The notes beneath the pieces are model-generated. The model saw only the letters and a program-made list of their open reading frames with translations, did no database searches and was not told where the DNA came from. Shown here piece after piece: positions 1 to 18,269 of a stretch of DNA of 64,000 nt (position 1 is the first letter of the stretch; every line of letters starts with the position of its first letter). The position numbers and the translations under genes are program-made. The stretch is from Numida meleagris. Lineage: Eukaryota > Chordata > Aves > Galliformes > Numididae. The DNA lies in the NCBI RefSeq assembly GCF_002078875.1, contig NC_034414.1, positions 24,352,611-24,416,610 on the forward strand, read 5' to 3'.

Positions 1-1222
1 AGCCTACCTCAGAAGACAGAGAAAGTATAAACCCCTTTGCTTATATAAATCAAGCATCGGAGACTTCGTCTTCAGTGATCTCTCTAATAATCATGTCAAG
101 CGTCAGTATAATGAGGATGGGCAAATAGCTTGGTTCTTCTTTCTTCCGGACGCCTCTGTAAAAGTAGAGAACTGAGGTGAACAGATGATATTTTAATATT
201 TTGTTTATAATTACATTGAAATGACAAGACAAAGAAGTAAACCAGTGTATTCATAACCCTTACGTGGTACTTCAGAAGTTGCAAAGGGTTGCTGTTAATC
301 AGCAGCATGAAGCTGTTAAGTGTTCTGTCTGATTTAGCATATTGCTTAGTCACTCACATGGCCAGATGGTAAGGTAAGAATACAACCTGGCATATTATGT
401 GCTGCTCAGAGGAACAGAAATGCAACATTCAAGTGACTTGGTCAGTAATTGCAAATGAAGAGAGAGTATTACCACTTTTCTATTTCCGCTCGTGTGCCAT
501 CACATATCCTTCCTCTTTGTATTTCTGTAATAGATTCCCGCAGAATTCTGGGAAAAATCTGAGTTATTTCGCTGAAAAGTGACCAAGTCCTCTATCTCCT
601 GAGACATCCCTCTGCTTCACTTATTAAAAAGACACAATACATTTTTCTTCTCAAATTCAAGTTCCTTAGGAAGGAATATGTTAGGAAGGCACTTAAATAC
701 ATAAATGGTTCTCATCCTTGACAATTCTATTAAGACGATTCTGCTACGAAGGGCATATAGAACAGTTTGATGTGTTATTAGCCCAGAAGTTTGTTGTTTG
801 AATGTATGGTGTTGAGGCTGCTCTGTGACATGAAAAGTTTTCTCTCAGAACAACTGAGATCAGCAATTTGTCTGAACCATGCAATAATGTTTATGACTCC
901 TGGCAAGTTTCAGTTCAGATGCATTATCTTTTCATTCCTCTTTTAAGTTGTTCTGTTTCATTAGTAGAGTTTATTTGTGGCTATGGAGGGAATTTGAGAA
1001 TATGCTGACATTTGTAAGAAACAGGCCTCCTTTGTGGGAGCTACAATACAGTTGTGAATAATTCCCTCTGTTAAATCTCAGAACAGGTCTGCAAAGCTTC
1101 ATGTTAACAGGGCTCAGATTAATGATAGCCAGAGAGAAAATTCATTGCTTTTCCCTTTCTTCTTTTCCTTTTCTTAGGGATAGATTGTTTACCAACTAAA
1201 TCTCTACTCACTTTTCTTTCAG

Positions 1223-3897
1223 ATGTTAAAGAAGGAAGAAGCAATCCCATGGCCAGGAACTTTAGCAATTGTTCATTCATATATTGCGTATAAAGCAGGT
1301 AGGAAAACAGGGAGCAACATTTTTTTTTCAGTTTTAAAACTGGAAGATGTTATTGAGGGAATGGGACAGCATGATACTTCCTTTACAAAAGGAAATTAAA
1401 GAGGAAGAACTTAAATCATTAGTGAAGTGAAAATGGCAGTCTAAACGTTTATTAAGCTTTTTGTGATACCTGTGTGTGCAGGTGAAATTTTGGTTGTGAT
1501 TTATTGCAAAAGTGATTGAATTTACTTCAATAATGCTCTTTAAATGAAACAGTTTAGAGCTTCTATCCACAGTGGTAACAGAAAGACTTTAAATATTATT
1601 TCTTGAGGTGGTTAATATTCTGTTTTGCAGCAAAAGAAGAAGAAAAACAGAAACTACTTAAATGGAGTTCAGATTTAAAACAGGAAAGAGAACAACTAGA
1701 GCAGAAGGTCAAACAGCTCAGCAATTCTATAACGGTGAGTATCACCCTCCCAGATAAATCTGCACCTGTGTTCTAGTGTCAGAATGCAGATAGAAAACTG
1801 CAGAGCCCATCTATTAGACTTATCTTCCACTGGTTTTACTGAGGATTGAATGAGCTCTTTTAGGACTCCGCTTTTTTAGGACTTTGGGGAGCAGGAAATA
1901 CAAGTAACATATACTTTGAGAGACTTATACATGATCCCTCCTGACCATATACTGTAGACATGCAGCAGCCTACAATATAAGCAGGTGACAAACATGACCC
2001 ACAGCACTACTGTCTGTGGGCAGCAGATAAATTCTAATTCTCTAGTGGCTCACTTAAGTTTGAAAGGTTGGGCCTCTGTGCGTAGTAAGAGTTACATTCT
2101 TGGTGCTCCCTTCAGACATGCCTAATACAAAAGTGACCATTTTCTCTTGAGTTCTTGACATGCTGGCTAGATAGTCAGCAAGCCTCCACATATTACTAAT
2201 TGAACAATGTCATACTTCTGACCAGAAGCAGTTTTTTCCTTAATTTATGGCAGTAATTGTGCCATACATATTAATTTGCTCTTAATATGCAAATCAGGCT
2301 CTTGAGTTGCCAGTGCAAAGTTTGAGCCCCTCATTATCATGGCCTAAGTCAGAATCACAAAATGAAAAATACTAAAATCTATGTGGCAGCTCGTGTAAAG
2401 CTGGGTGCATAAGTACAGACTTGGGTTTTTTCCAATGTAGATGCACTGTCTGGTCTGCGTGTCTTTACCTCTTAGACCAAAAGTAAACATCCCATGTTTA
2501 AAGACCTCTAAATGTTGATGATATCATTAAAACAATTGTGAGCGAGTAAGTGGTAAGAGGTGCTGGCTGGCAGTTCTGGAGTCTGTCGTCTTCTGGTTAG
2601 CAGTTACTGGACATAAACTGAGCAGCAGTAGCGCTGTTTCTCAGTCAGGTACACAGAGGCAGAAGCAAGCCTCAACAAGGATTGATAGTAGATAAGGAGA
2701 ATGGTGTATTTTCCATGATCAAGCCATTGTTTACACTTTAATTTGAGCCATCAAATAGACAGACATTAGATCTAAATTTTGTAATGTTCTTGTGATGCCA
2801 CGAGCTGCATGTGAAAACAGGAAAGCTGAAAATAACAGTGTCTGGAGATCAGTGTGAATAAAAGATTTGAAAAATATAAGAAGGTTGCCATCTCTGTGTA
2901 AGAATCTGAAAGTCATAGGCATAAAATAGCTACCATCTCCTCCTTTCTGAGGGTTTCAAATATAGACATAAGCAGTTTTTCACTCTTGAAACATCTCTTG
3001 TGGGCATTTTTTAAAGTTATCTTACTCTGACTCTTATCTTATGAGCTAGCTAGGTTACCTACTGCTTCCAAGAGAATGAAGTAGCCAAAAAATAAGATTT
3101 TCAAGTGAAGAAGGGCTTGTTTTTCATTTCAAGTGCCCCTTTATTTAGTAAGAAGAGGAAGTGATGTTCCTGTTAAAGCGTATGTGAAAGCGAGGACTGT
3201 ATCCCATTAATGGCGTGCACACACACAGTCAGCAGTCAGCTGTGATAGGATGCCTGAGTTTGCATATCTGAGCTAAAGAAATTTCAGCAATGCAGTGCTA
3301 ACAGAAAAATAATAAGAACATATGCTTGGAAGCTTCCCTTCAGAAGGAACACGAAAGGATGGAACTGTCTGCATTGGTTTCCAGGCACCTTGGGATGAAA
3401 GGGCCTTATTAGGTGGCAGCTATGTATAGGCAAGTTAGTTCCTCAGCTTGCAAATATCAATTCCATGAATGCAGCTAGGAGCCTTGTTTTCTCCTAGTCT
3501 GAAATTATAAGTCACATTACAGCTGCAGTCTTTTCTGAGTACTTACATTTAGATCTGCAAACACTCAATTCCTTCTCTTACCGTCTTCCATTCATAGAAG
3601 GATAAAGCCTGAACTTAGTATTGCTTTTCTGTTTTGCTGCAGAAATGCATGGAAATGAAGAATACCATCCTTGCAAAACAGAAGGAGATGCACAGCTCCT
3701 TGGAGAAGGTAAAACAGCTGATCCGCCTCATCCAAGGCATCGACCTTTCAAAACCCATAAACTCTGAAGTCAATTCAGTAGCCATCTCCAATGGCATGGA
3801 CTCCACTAACAATACTAATGCTGCCACCTCCACCTTAGCCCCCTCCCCTTCCCAGAGCTGCATGGTGAACTGTAACAAGGGCGATGAGACTAAATAA
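1223..3897 (+). CDS. PHF21A: PHF21A (BHC80), last three coding exons, 5' partial
   Basis: PHF21A is a nuclear PHD-finger protein of the LSD1/CoREST/HDAC complex that reads unmethylated H3K4. Three exons lie here: 1223-1298, 1631-1734 and 3643-3897 (stop TAA). All have AG acceptors, the first two have GT donors, and the phases join (1, then 0). The joined 144-residue tail begins [12 protein letters not shown], just after where the PHD finger ends in the human protein. It continues as a charged coiled coil ([14 protein letters not shown], then [11 protein letters not shown]) and ends in a Ser/Thr/Pro-rich tail closing [11 protein letters not shown], very close to the human ending I recall. The PHD finger, AT-hook and start lie left of the window. 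Positions 1-1222, 1299-1630 and 1735-3642 are intron; I see nothing else in them. Confidence 0.96.
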
Positions 3898-5103
3898 CAC
3901 AGTGGAGTTCAGAAGGAGCCAAGGGAGGTGGCGGCGAGGAGGAGAAGCAAAATAACAAAACTCTAGAAAAGCAAAACCGGATTTCTTCTGGAAAGTGCAG
4001 AATTCTTTAGTTCTTTGGTTCCAGAGAGAGCGTGAAGATGCTTGTGCCAGGCGGCACCGGAGTTTGCCAATTGATCCTTCTTATTCTGTGTGTACATGCA
4101 AAGTTTGGATCATGTTACATGAATAGTGCCAGCTGGGGGTTCTTTGCCAGCACCATGCCAAGTGAAATAATATATTTACTCTCTCTATATTTTACACCAG
4201 TGTGTGCCTGCAGCAGCCTCCACAGCCACTATAGGTTTGTTTTATTTTTGTTTGGGGTGAGGAGCAGGGATAAGGGAGGAGAGCAGGTTTCAAATCCTTA
4301 TTTGCAGAGCAGTTTGTTTAGCTAGGGGAAAACAAAAACAAGTCCAAAGAGCCTGTGGGCTTTTCCTGTTTCTAAACTCTCAGTACTATTGAACCAAAAA
4401 AAAACCAGAAATATAAATTATCAAATCCCAGTGCCCAGAAGGGACGAGTCTATCAAATAAGCAGTATTTACTATTGTTTAGACAGGAGATGTACAAAAGG
4501 AAAGGAGATGGACTTTTCACTGAGTAACCAGCACATGTACAGGCTGAAGACCTACTGTCCCAACAGCTTTGGGTTAAATTGTACTTCTTCACATCAGAGA
4601 AACAGAAGCTTTGCAGCATTAATTCAAATCTTCACACTCATCCAGAAAGCCTATGTTGGGAACGGGAGAATAGAGGGCCAGAATCCAGGGTCAGCTTGGA
4701 GCATTGGATGGAGGTGTCCCAAGACAAAATGTGCATCGATTACTTGAAAATGAGATTCCAACCCTTTTCTATATTTATAAACAACAAAACTATCCTGAAC
4801 AAAGTAGCACATGACCCAGATGTGTGAACTGAACAGAGAAATGTCCTTTTCTTTCACTTCTTTTCTCTTCTTTTGGTAACAAGAACTAAATAAGGAATAG
4901 AAAAGCTGTTTTTCAGGCTGACAGTCTAATTAAAGAGGTAGATGGGACCTTGCATGGTATAGATTAGAAGTAATAGTGTCAGTGAGATACAGTGAGTCTT
5001 TGTGAGTCCTTGTGTCATCGTTTTGGGCACTGTTTTTTTATGCAAGGGCAAAATCTTTGTATCTGGGGGAAAAAAAAAACAACTTTTTTAAATTAAAAAG
5101 GAA

Positions 5104-5109
5104 AATAAA
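5104..5109 (+). terminator. Candidate proximal poly(A) signal of PHF21A
   Basis: Canonical AATAAA about 1.2 kb after the PHF21A stop, in a very A/T-rich context that weakens its value as a specific signal. Confidence 0.35.
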
Positions 5110-8100
5110 AGATATTGAGGTCTTCCTAGTGTTACTTAAAATAAGATCAAGGTAAGAAACATTGTAAAAAAAAAAAATTACAAAAGTGCTATTTGTTTCC
5201 TAAACAAGTGATTTCTATTAAAAAGGTGTCAGAACTGGAGAAAATGCTGTGTACTTAGAATTTTTTAACACAGACTTTGCTTATTTATGATGACATTCTG
5301 CTGTGTTTGTGTTTTAAGATCCAGTGGGACAGTTTCCCTAGATTATACCATACATGCTACTGGCTAAACCCTAACGAGAATCAAATCCACAGCGCTGGAT
5401 CTCACCCCACCTGGAAGATCTGCCTGGCTTGTCTCTGCTGTTACCATTTCTCCCCCGTTCCTTGATTGTGTGTGTAACCCAGAGAAAAGCACTGGCAGTG
5501 TACTCGCTTAAGGCTTTAATGCTTTCGTGATATGGACTGATTAGAGCTTGAGAATGAAAGGAGTTTGCTGGAGTGAAGTCACCTTCTGTTATATCCTTTA
5601 TTTAAGAAGTTCATCTCTTGTGTATAACTTTTTCACTCTAGATAGCAAAGTTTACCTTGTGCTCCTGTTACCGTGGGGTCTGTGTAGAGTACTCAGCGTA
5701 GAGTACTGACTCAAGCCAGTTAGGGTTGTATCACAGAGCTGCCCAGTTTCACTGCTGCCTGTAAATATTTGGGCAAACTCTGTTTCCACTGGAAGTGCTG
5801 GCAAAACTCCTGTTGCTCCCAGTGGGAGCAGAGCTGAGCCTCTCCACGGACAGCGTGAGGCTGGGTCCCTGCTGTAGAGCCCTCGAGAGTGTGCGTTGGG
5901 TGGTGAGGCAGTCCTGCCCAGCCACTGATCCTCCTGGAACAGAGAAAGCTTTGCATTTCAGGGATGCGTTTCTGAGCAAGAAGTAGCAAATGCTCCAAAC
6001 ACTACATAGCCTGAGAGAGTCTCCTTGCTGCCTCAGCCAAGCGTGCTTCTGCAGGATTCTTGGCGCTGTTGTCTTCCCTTTCCTTTGCTCGCCCTCCTGA
6101 CCTTTAAGGACTTCTCATAGGACTGTGCGCTATTTTCAGCGCTGAGCTCAGAACTGATATCCTGAGTTCTCACATTTGTCCGTAGCTTGGGAAAATGACT
6201 CTTACGTGCACTCCCAGCTAAACCTGTGATAACCTCGGCAGCTAGCAGAGCTGCAAGGATCAAACCGATCAAACTAAAAATGTCCTCCTTGCATCAACCC
6301 AATTACCAATTGGAGTCATTACCATTGGGCAGCCCGGGCCAGCAAGCCATAGCGTTTAAACAAAGGATGATGCAGTTGAAGGGATGATGAGAAAAAACAA
6401 AGTGAGTCTGAGCCTTCTTTCTTTAGAAGATGAGCCAGCAGTTAGCGGGGAGATTCTCAGGAGAAATGTCCTTTTCGGCCAGGTTGTTCTCGAGTTGGTC
6501 ACTGGAGTGACTCCCCTTCTTCTGAATCACGAGACTCATTCCCAGTAAGAGACAGTATCTTCATGTTCTCATGTTCTTCTTTCTAGTGTTATTTTCTGAG
6601 CTCTGCTGGGAGCACTGCACTCCTTGGATGTAGCAAGCTGCTGGAAGACTTGAGAGTCCTTCTGTTTGCTTTGCCGGTTCAGGAAGGGATGGGAGTGAAA
6701 TTCACTGGTGGCTGCATTTAAATCTGAGCACAGTTACCCAGCCAGGAGATGTTAAAACAGCTGTTACCGCTTTTCCAAGGCATCTGCTTGTCTTTAGAAA
6801 CCGAATTGATAAGTACAGACTTTTATCTCCTTTTTCTTACAGTGTTGTGTTCCAGACTGTCAAAGGACACCTTTAGTTAATCATTGCCTGGCAGAAAAAT
6901 GACCTCAACTTAGACTTTTCGATGCTGCTGGGTAGTTTTCGCTCCCTGATCCTGTTTGGGCACTTTCCCTCCAGGCTCTGCAGCAATATCAGTCAACAGG
7001 CAGAGTGTTCCTAGGGCTCTGCTGACACTGGCAGTGATGTTGGTACAGAGGCATGAGTAAACTGGGGCCATTTCTGCCCAATTAGCAACGAGGTAGATGG
7101 GGAAATGGTACTTGCTAAATACAGAGGGAAATGTTGTGGTTTTTTTCTACCTGCTCTCAGAGTTTCCAATGGAGGGAGAAATTTAAGCTTTTTGACAACT
7201 TTTAAGTTCAAGCTTTTCTTTTGGATTTGTTGGGTGGTGTTTTTTTTTTTTGTTTTTTGGTTTTTTTTTGCTATGTAGCATTTGAGTATTAGAACTTCTC
7301 TTCGAGAAGCTGTCATAATGACTGGCATTTTGTGTTTCCAAACCACCATAAAGGTAACAACTAATTCTTATGTCATTGCTTGTCATTAGTGGGAAATAAG
7401 TGGCTTTTAAATCTCAGTCATAAAGGAAGAGAAGATGAGACCACAGAGGAAGCTCCTATCAGAGATGTTCCTGGCTCTCAGCCCAGTGCTAAGGGCTTTT
7501 CAGAAGTCATCCTGCTGCTTTAACTGCTCAGAAATAGAATAAGAATTGCAGAAGCAGTTTTCCCCTTCTCCTTGCAATCTGTTCTTTAAACAGCTGGAAA
7601 AGTGTGGTGTGGTCTAAGCTTGTAAATGAGCGTGTGATCTGGCTGGAAGAATTAGAGCTACCATTAGGATCCTCGTGATCTTTGTTTAGTGCCAGTGGAG
7701 CTTTTAGCTCTGTGCAGAACGTGATAAAGGCAATCCTTCCAAGGACGAGTGGTGCCAATGGGTCTTCGTTAGCCAGGAGTCACCGTGGTGGTAGGATGAA
7801 CCAGTAGTTTGCAAGAGCAGAATAAGGATTTTGTTCTTTGAACAAGTGAATTTCTGTCAGTGGGGACATGAGTTAAAAGCCACCTGCCTAGAAATTAAAG
7901 AGGTGATAGTTTTATGGGCAGTGCTGGTTGTTTTGATGGCAGGAAAAACGACCTGGTATTTCATCCTTCCCAACTCCCCAGGCTTGAGAGAACAAATCTG
8001 TATTCCAGCCGTCTAGACGTGTAGACCCTAATTCTAGCCTCCTTGGCTTCAAAATCATCTTCTTCCCTGTACTGATGCAGAGGCAGCCCCCAAAAGCAAT

Positions 8101-9134
8101 ACAGCCAGCATTCGGGAGGACACAGAGTGAAGTCTCCCTCTTGGCTGCACCATGCTGTGGCAGCCCATGATACAGGGAGTAACCTCTGACATCTCCCTCT
8201 CATGTGGATGCAGCAGAAAATACCCATGACTTTGCAGTGCACATTTCTCTTTCCTTTTGTTTCCCAGCTGGGTAGGGCCCCTGCCCTCTTTGCTTTTGAA
8301 GCACTGGTGATGAATACAAGTTTTCTAATGAAATGTGTTTTTAGAAGATCATATTCAGATGTCAAACCAAAATCACTCTTTCAGTGGCGGCTTCCCTCTG
8401 CCAGCTGCTCAGATAACCACTCAAATACTGATATTACACTTCCTGGTGGACCGTGCCCCTTTGGGCAGACTTCGTCGTGTCTTTTCAGAACTGTTCTGAC
8501 CCTTCTCCACCTCCATTTGTCCTCCTTTGGGATTCTGAAGATCCAGGACAATGTCAGCCTTGCTGGGTTACTGCAGAGAGTTTTCTGACACGGTTGTAGA
8601 AACTCTGCTGAAGAGTCAGGAACCTGGAGAAAGACGACGCCGTTGTGTCGTGCAGCTCATTCATTTGGCACTGAGGCTTGCCTGGCCAACAAACTACCTC
8701 AGCAAAGGCCATTCCCACCGTATGGATTCTGTAGTTTCTGTCGTTCAGAAGGTAAAATGTCTCCAAAGAAGCAAGCAGCTAGCTAGGTGCCAGCCTCTGA
8801 ATGCGTGCGAGCGAGCCTTACAGCAGCGCATTATCAAATATCTGCTTTCAGTGATCAGACCTGGGTCAGGGAATGCCCTAAAAATCAGGTGGGATCAGGA
8901 AAACACAAGAGCTGCAGACGTCTTGTCTCCAGGTTATTGCTGTCTTACTCAGATCCTTCTTTGAGCCTCAGAAGTGTTTGTAACACCTACGGAATGGAAT
9001 GTAATACTTGAAAATATGACTCTCATTATCCTTTACCTTTAGCTCCCATTTCCCAATGTTTATCTTTCATCTGGGACAAGAACTTTCTGCATCGTTGTGT
9101 CTTGTATAGGCTGAGCACATAGTTGAAACTTGCC

Positions 9135-9140
9135 AATAAA
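9135..9140 (+). terminator. Candidate distal poly(A) signal of PHF21A
   Basis: Canonical AATAAA followed within 40 bases by G/T-containing sequence (TGGTAAGCTTGGTAA). It lies just before composition switches to the GC-rich intergenic block, so it is a good candidate for the main PHF21A mRNA end. Confidence 0.45.
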
Positions 9141-11235
9141 GAGAATTATTTATACCATGCACTGGTAAGCTTGGTAATTATAGAGCCATGAAAAGACCAA
9201 CCTCTGCTGGCTGTTGATTTAAGATGTGGGCTTGTTTCAGAAGACCAAGACCTTACCTGCGTGAGGGTCTGCCTGCGCCCCGCCAGTGTGACTTAGCTAC
9301 ATGAGGAGTGAGCAGAGAACAGCCCAGCCGAGGGCCTCTGTGCTGGGGCAGCAGCTGTCCTGGAGCTCACCACACGGGGTCTCTGGGGCCTCTCCTCACC
9401 CTGTGCCAGCGGTGGGTGCCACAGGGACCAGAGAGAGCAGGAGGAGGTGAATGGGCCTAGAGACAGAGGGAAGGATGAGAGGAGGCAGGAGAAGCCGAGA
9501 GGAAGGGTACATGGGGCATGGAAGAGCAGGGAGAAGACATGGGAATGAGTGAGAAGCAGGGAAGGTGAGGGCAGGAAAGATCCAGGAGTGAAAGAGGAGG
9601 GACAGGTGTCCCTGCAGCTACAGAGTTTGTGAGTTCAGTGGAAGGACTGGAACAAAAGGGCTCTTTGTCCTACCTTGGTTTGTGGCGTGGGTTGGTCTGT
9701 ACTCTAAAAGGACAATGTGCAGAGGGACAAGAGTTTCTAGGCTGCAGATGGAGAAGGAAACAGGCACTGCACCACCACCTCAGCTCTCCTTCTGCTGTTC
9801 TGTGCCCAAACCTCTCCGCTTCCTGAGGAACTGGTTTCCTTATGTAGCCCTGTGGAGGGGTGGTGCAGCAGTGTGGTGAGACAGGGGCATGTACTGGCTG
9901 TGAGGTAACTGCAGGGGCAGAGCCCAGAGAGCTGCTCCCAGGCAGGTGTCAGGAGGGCAGCAGGCTCTGGTGCTGTTCTTCACCCTGTCATACCCAAGCA
10001 TGTATCAAACACCCTAGACGCTCAGCCCAACCCACAGGTAAAGAGGAAGGAGGACTTACTCAAGGACCTCTTTATTTGGTGACAGGAGCTCCTGGGTGGC
10101 TCAGAAGCCTGGTAAGCTCTGGCCTTGAGAGAGAGATGGCAGGGAAAGGTGGCAGCAGGGAGCAGCGTGAGCTATCATCGGGCTGTGGCAATTTGCATCT
10201 TTTATCTTGTTCCTGAACCTATGTGAGGACACACAGAACCCAACCCTTGTGCTGCCTGCCTTCTCCCTTCTATCACTGGGATAGGAATGGTGTTGCCTGA
10301 GCTTTGGGAGAGCCCTTCTGGCTGCCACTGGGGAACAAAACACCACATTGCACAGGTCCCAGCCCAGTGGTCACCCTCAGGCTTGGGCCCTCAGTGCTGG
10401 GAGGAAGAGGCTGTGCCACCATGAGTGAGGGCATGCCAATGGGGAGGAAGGGGAGCACTTACTTAGAAGAAGGGAAGGATCCCTCTGTGCCTCCCTTTCC
10501 CCGCTGTGCAGCAGCTGATGGCCACGCCAAGCACCACTTCTCTCGGGCTGCAGGTGCTGGGAGCAGGCAGTGCTGAATAGGTGTGGTAGCAGCAGCAGGC
10601 TGCGTGTTTCTACTTGTTCTAGGCTGATGTGCAACTTCTAATCATAGTCTGGTGTAGTTCTTTCCTTTAATTACCATTGGTATCAAAGCAGTGGCTGCCT
10701 CTAGAGCTGGGAGCAGTGCCTCACCCATCAACCTTCCTTCCATCGGGCATGCTGCCCAAGTCACTGCTGTGATGGCAGCCAGGGCTCCGCTCCACACCAG
10801 CCCCAGGCTCAGCCCCAGGACCACGAGCTGCCAGCTCAACCAGGCCTCAGGGCACTGCCCCAGGTGCGGACCACTGCTGGGCCGCCCCAGCTCTGCTCTG
10901 CGGCCCTTCAGTCACTGCTTCCGCCATGGTCACCCAGGCTGGGAGCGGCCCCCTCGCAGTCTCCTGTCACTGCAGACCTCACTGTGCAGCACCCCGAGCA
11001 GTGCCCCGCTGTTCTCACAGCACCGCTTTGTGAGAGCACCCACATCATAGGAGATGGATGGCAATTTTTAAATCTCTTGTTTTTTTTTTTTTAAGCCTGA
11101 TGCTGATAGTGACCTGCAGGTTCATTGCTGCCTTCAGGTCCCTGCTGGTTTCAGTTTTGGTACAAATGTGTTTAGATTTTAGCAAATTAAACTGGGGAGG
11201 GGAGGGGTGGGAACAGAGCACCTGATCGATTTGTA

Positions 11236-11265
11236 TTTATTTATTTTAACACTTTACTAAATAAA
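11236..11265. terminator. Candidate bidirectional poly(A) signal cluster
   Basis: Within 30 bases the plus strand has AATAAA at 11260-11265 and the minus strand has two overlapping AATAAA copies at 11236-11245. It sits between convergent PHF21A (+) and LARGE2 (-), so it could end read-through transcripts from either side. The motifs are directly visible; their use is inferred. Confidence 0.4.
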
Positions 11266-12348
11266 GCACAACAAACTCTCTCGTCTCCTCAGCTGTGTCT
11301 CCAGGAGGGGCCCAAGGCCCACCCCAGGCCCTGCCCCATGCCTCCTCCCAGGGCCCGGCTCACACAGGGGCTGTGCTGGGGAAGAACCACATCAGCCCCT
11401 CCATGTGGGGTTCCTCCGAATGCTGCGCTCCAGCAGAGGGCACGTGGAGATCAAAGGCCCGGCTGGCTCTAGGAACCCAAACCTGCTGTGCTAAGGGCTG
11501 GCTCCGTCAGCCAAGGCCCCGGAGCTCCTGCTACAGGCAGAGCTCAGTGCAGTCCCGCAGGGCCCACAGCAGAGCTAACCACAGAGCCAGCATGGAAACC
11601 CCCAGCTGCTCCTTCCCATGGCTCCCAGCAGAGAGCAGGCCGAGCAGGACAGGTAAGGTGCTGTCTGGATCTGATCTGAACCTGTGTTGCTGCTCAGCCT
11701 GGTGATAACAGCAAGCTCTGGCAGTACGAAACAAACGCCATCTGCTAGGAGCCAGCTTGGTGCAGTTGTGCCTTTTGCTGCACTGCAGCGAGCAATGGCC
11801 TTTCAGCCTGTTCCCAAACAAAGCCAACAGCTCTCTCCTGGCCTGCTGCCACCTCATCTTCCCCTGCATAGGCTGGGCTCCCTGCTCCAGGCCCAGAAGC
11901 CAGGTCCTTACCCCCAGGCTGCGCTCCTGCCAGAGCCCTTTGTTTGCGTCCTACTGCCCGTGCAGGACTCAGCCACGTGCTGCTGTAAGCACACAGCCAT
12001 GCTACGAAGCCACAGTCAGCCCCGTGATTTGGCTGTACCAGCACGCAGGCTGCCAGCCAGCAGCAGTACCCAGCACCAGCCCATGTCAAAACTGCCAGGG
12101 GCCAGCTCGCCCACTGTGCAGTGAGACCAGGATTATTTCTACCAGCCTGCTTCCCAGCCCTCCTGCTGTGCCAGCCCCAAAGGAACATGGCTCCCACCAC
12201 ACCAGGCACAGCACCAGGCAGCACTGCTCTGCCCCAGTCCAGGCTCCACTCCCGCTGCCTCCCCTCCAGGGCACACATGCAGGCTCATTACAGAAAGCAT
12301 TAATAACCATGCAGTTCTAACAAGGATATGAAAAAGAATAAAAAAAGC

Positions 12349-12354
12349 TTTAAT
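12349..12354 (-). terminator. Candidate poly(A) signal of LARGE2
   Basis: ATTAAA on the minus strand in an A/T-rich island about 1.2 kb past the LARGE2 stop codon. The same island carries a plus-strand AATAAA at 12338-12343, so strand assignment is uncertain. Confidence 0.35.
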
Positions 12355-13577
12355 TTAAAAATTAAATTAAAAAGAGAGAATAAGCAAGAGGCGCTTGTGC
12401 CCTTCCCAGACAATGCGATTTGTATGGCTCCTCCTGGCCGTTCCCACCACGGACGGAAATCTTCACACCTGCACAGCTCTAGCTCTTGCAGACCAGAATA
12501 ATGCTAAGAAGAGAACAGCAGAGGTTGCAGCAGCCCCAGGCCTGGAGCTGCTCCAATGCCAGCAGCAAAATCATCCAGGTGCAAGGAAGGCTTAAAAAAA
12601 AACCATGACACCCTAAACCACTGAATTCTTATGAGAAAAGTATTAAATAATTTAAATAGCATGAGGAAAGCAATGCATCCTCTGTGCTCCAGTGTGTGAC
12701 AGCTGCAGAGCAGAGCCGAGCCAACTATGCTGCTCCCACTGCAGGGACCACAGTGCTCAGCTATGTCCTCCTTAGGGTCAGTCCCATCCCTGATTGTCTG
12801 TGGCAGCCCTGGCGCTGCCAGGAGTCGGGGAGGCACTGGAAGTCCCTGCCATGAATTCTTCCACAGGAGCACTGACCCCCTGTGAAGCTATTCCACCCAC
12901 CACAATGGCTGAAGGATTGTACCAAGTGCCAGCCTGCTTTCACTTAGAGCTGGGCCATCCAAGGGGAGACTCCGCATCCACGTGGATGAGGAGGAACACT
13001 TCACCCTGCTAATCTGCTAGCCTTGGTCCAGACTTAAGCCAGCACTCCACAGCTCCTGGTGATCTCTGGCCTCAGCTCCTAGGGCATCAGGAGGCCTCTT
13101 CTGAGGCCTTGCTCCACAAAGGATGTGAGAGGATGGTCCACATCCCCACCTCCCAATTGCTGAGGCTCCAGGGGTGTGCAGAGGATTGCAAACTGGGACT
13201 GCAGAGAGGAGCAGAGCAGGGAAAAGTGCAGCTCTGGGGCCTCTCAAGGCCAGGCGCCAGGCTGAGGTGAGCTAACAAAGGCTGTGAATCAATATCTGCT
13301 AGAACAAGGGACGGGAGGACCAGTCCCCCGGCACAGTGGAAGCTTCCCTATAAGACAGGAAGGCTGCTGCTCTGGACAAACCCTGGGCCACGCTGCAGCA
13401 GCTCGACCCACAGACACTGCCTGATCTCACAGCTGGCATCCTCCCTCTTATCTACAGACATCCCATTGTGAGTCAGATCCCTTGGGCAAGGCTATGAGGT
13501 GGGCTGGGGCAGGAGGAGGCCCTGCACCCTCCCTTCTCTGCCTGCTACCAGCACCCGGCACCCACTGTCCTCAGGGG

Positions 13578-18269
<4,692 letters not shown>

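Larger units (their letters stand above)
3898..9150 (+). other. PHF21A: Putative long 3' UTR of PHF21A
   Basis: About 5.2 kb follow the PHF21A stop without a recognisable coding exon on either strand. Base composition resembles the PHF21A introns: AT-rich, with T and A runs near 5070-5100, 5166-5178 and 7240-7270. Candidate poly(A) signals are AATAAA at 5104-5109 and at 9135-9140. The GC-rich intergenic stretch begins shortly after the second. Mammalian PHF21A also has a long 3' UTR, as I recall. The extent is inferred; only transcript ends would fix it. Confidence 0.55.
9151..13577. other. PHF21A/LARGE2 tail-to-tail intergenic region, including the LARGE2 3' UTR
   Basis: This GC-rich stretch lies between two convergent genes. 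Open frames of 100-190 codons exist on both strands, but none resembles a protein I know, none has supporting splice structure, and GC-rich DNA yields such frames by chance. The LARGE2 3' UTR must occupy the right part. Plausible minus-strand poly(A) signals are ATTAAA (12349-12354) and overlapping AATAAA copies (11236-11245). A purine-rich GGA/GAGG segment covers about 9420-9610, and an A/T-rich island covers about 12330-12385. Confidence 0.6.

Noticed and set aside
6360..6420. GATGATGA...CTGA considered as a C/D-box snoRNA
   Set aside because: The boxes are only about 20 bases apart, with no terminal stem and no C'/D' pair; too short for a snoRNA.
9629..12320. Several 60-190-codon frames considered as a gene between PHF21A and LARGE2
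   Set aside because: No frame has recognisable domains or consistent splice phases, and the human interval has no gene there that I recall.
12338..12343. Plus-strand AATAAA as the PHF21A poly(A) signal
   Set aside because: It is over 8 kb past the stop, in an A/T-rich island more simply explained by the LARGE2 3' end. Nearer signals exist.
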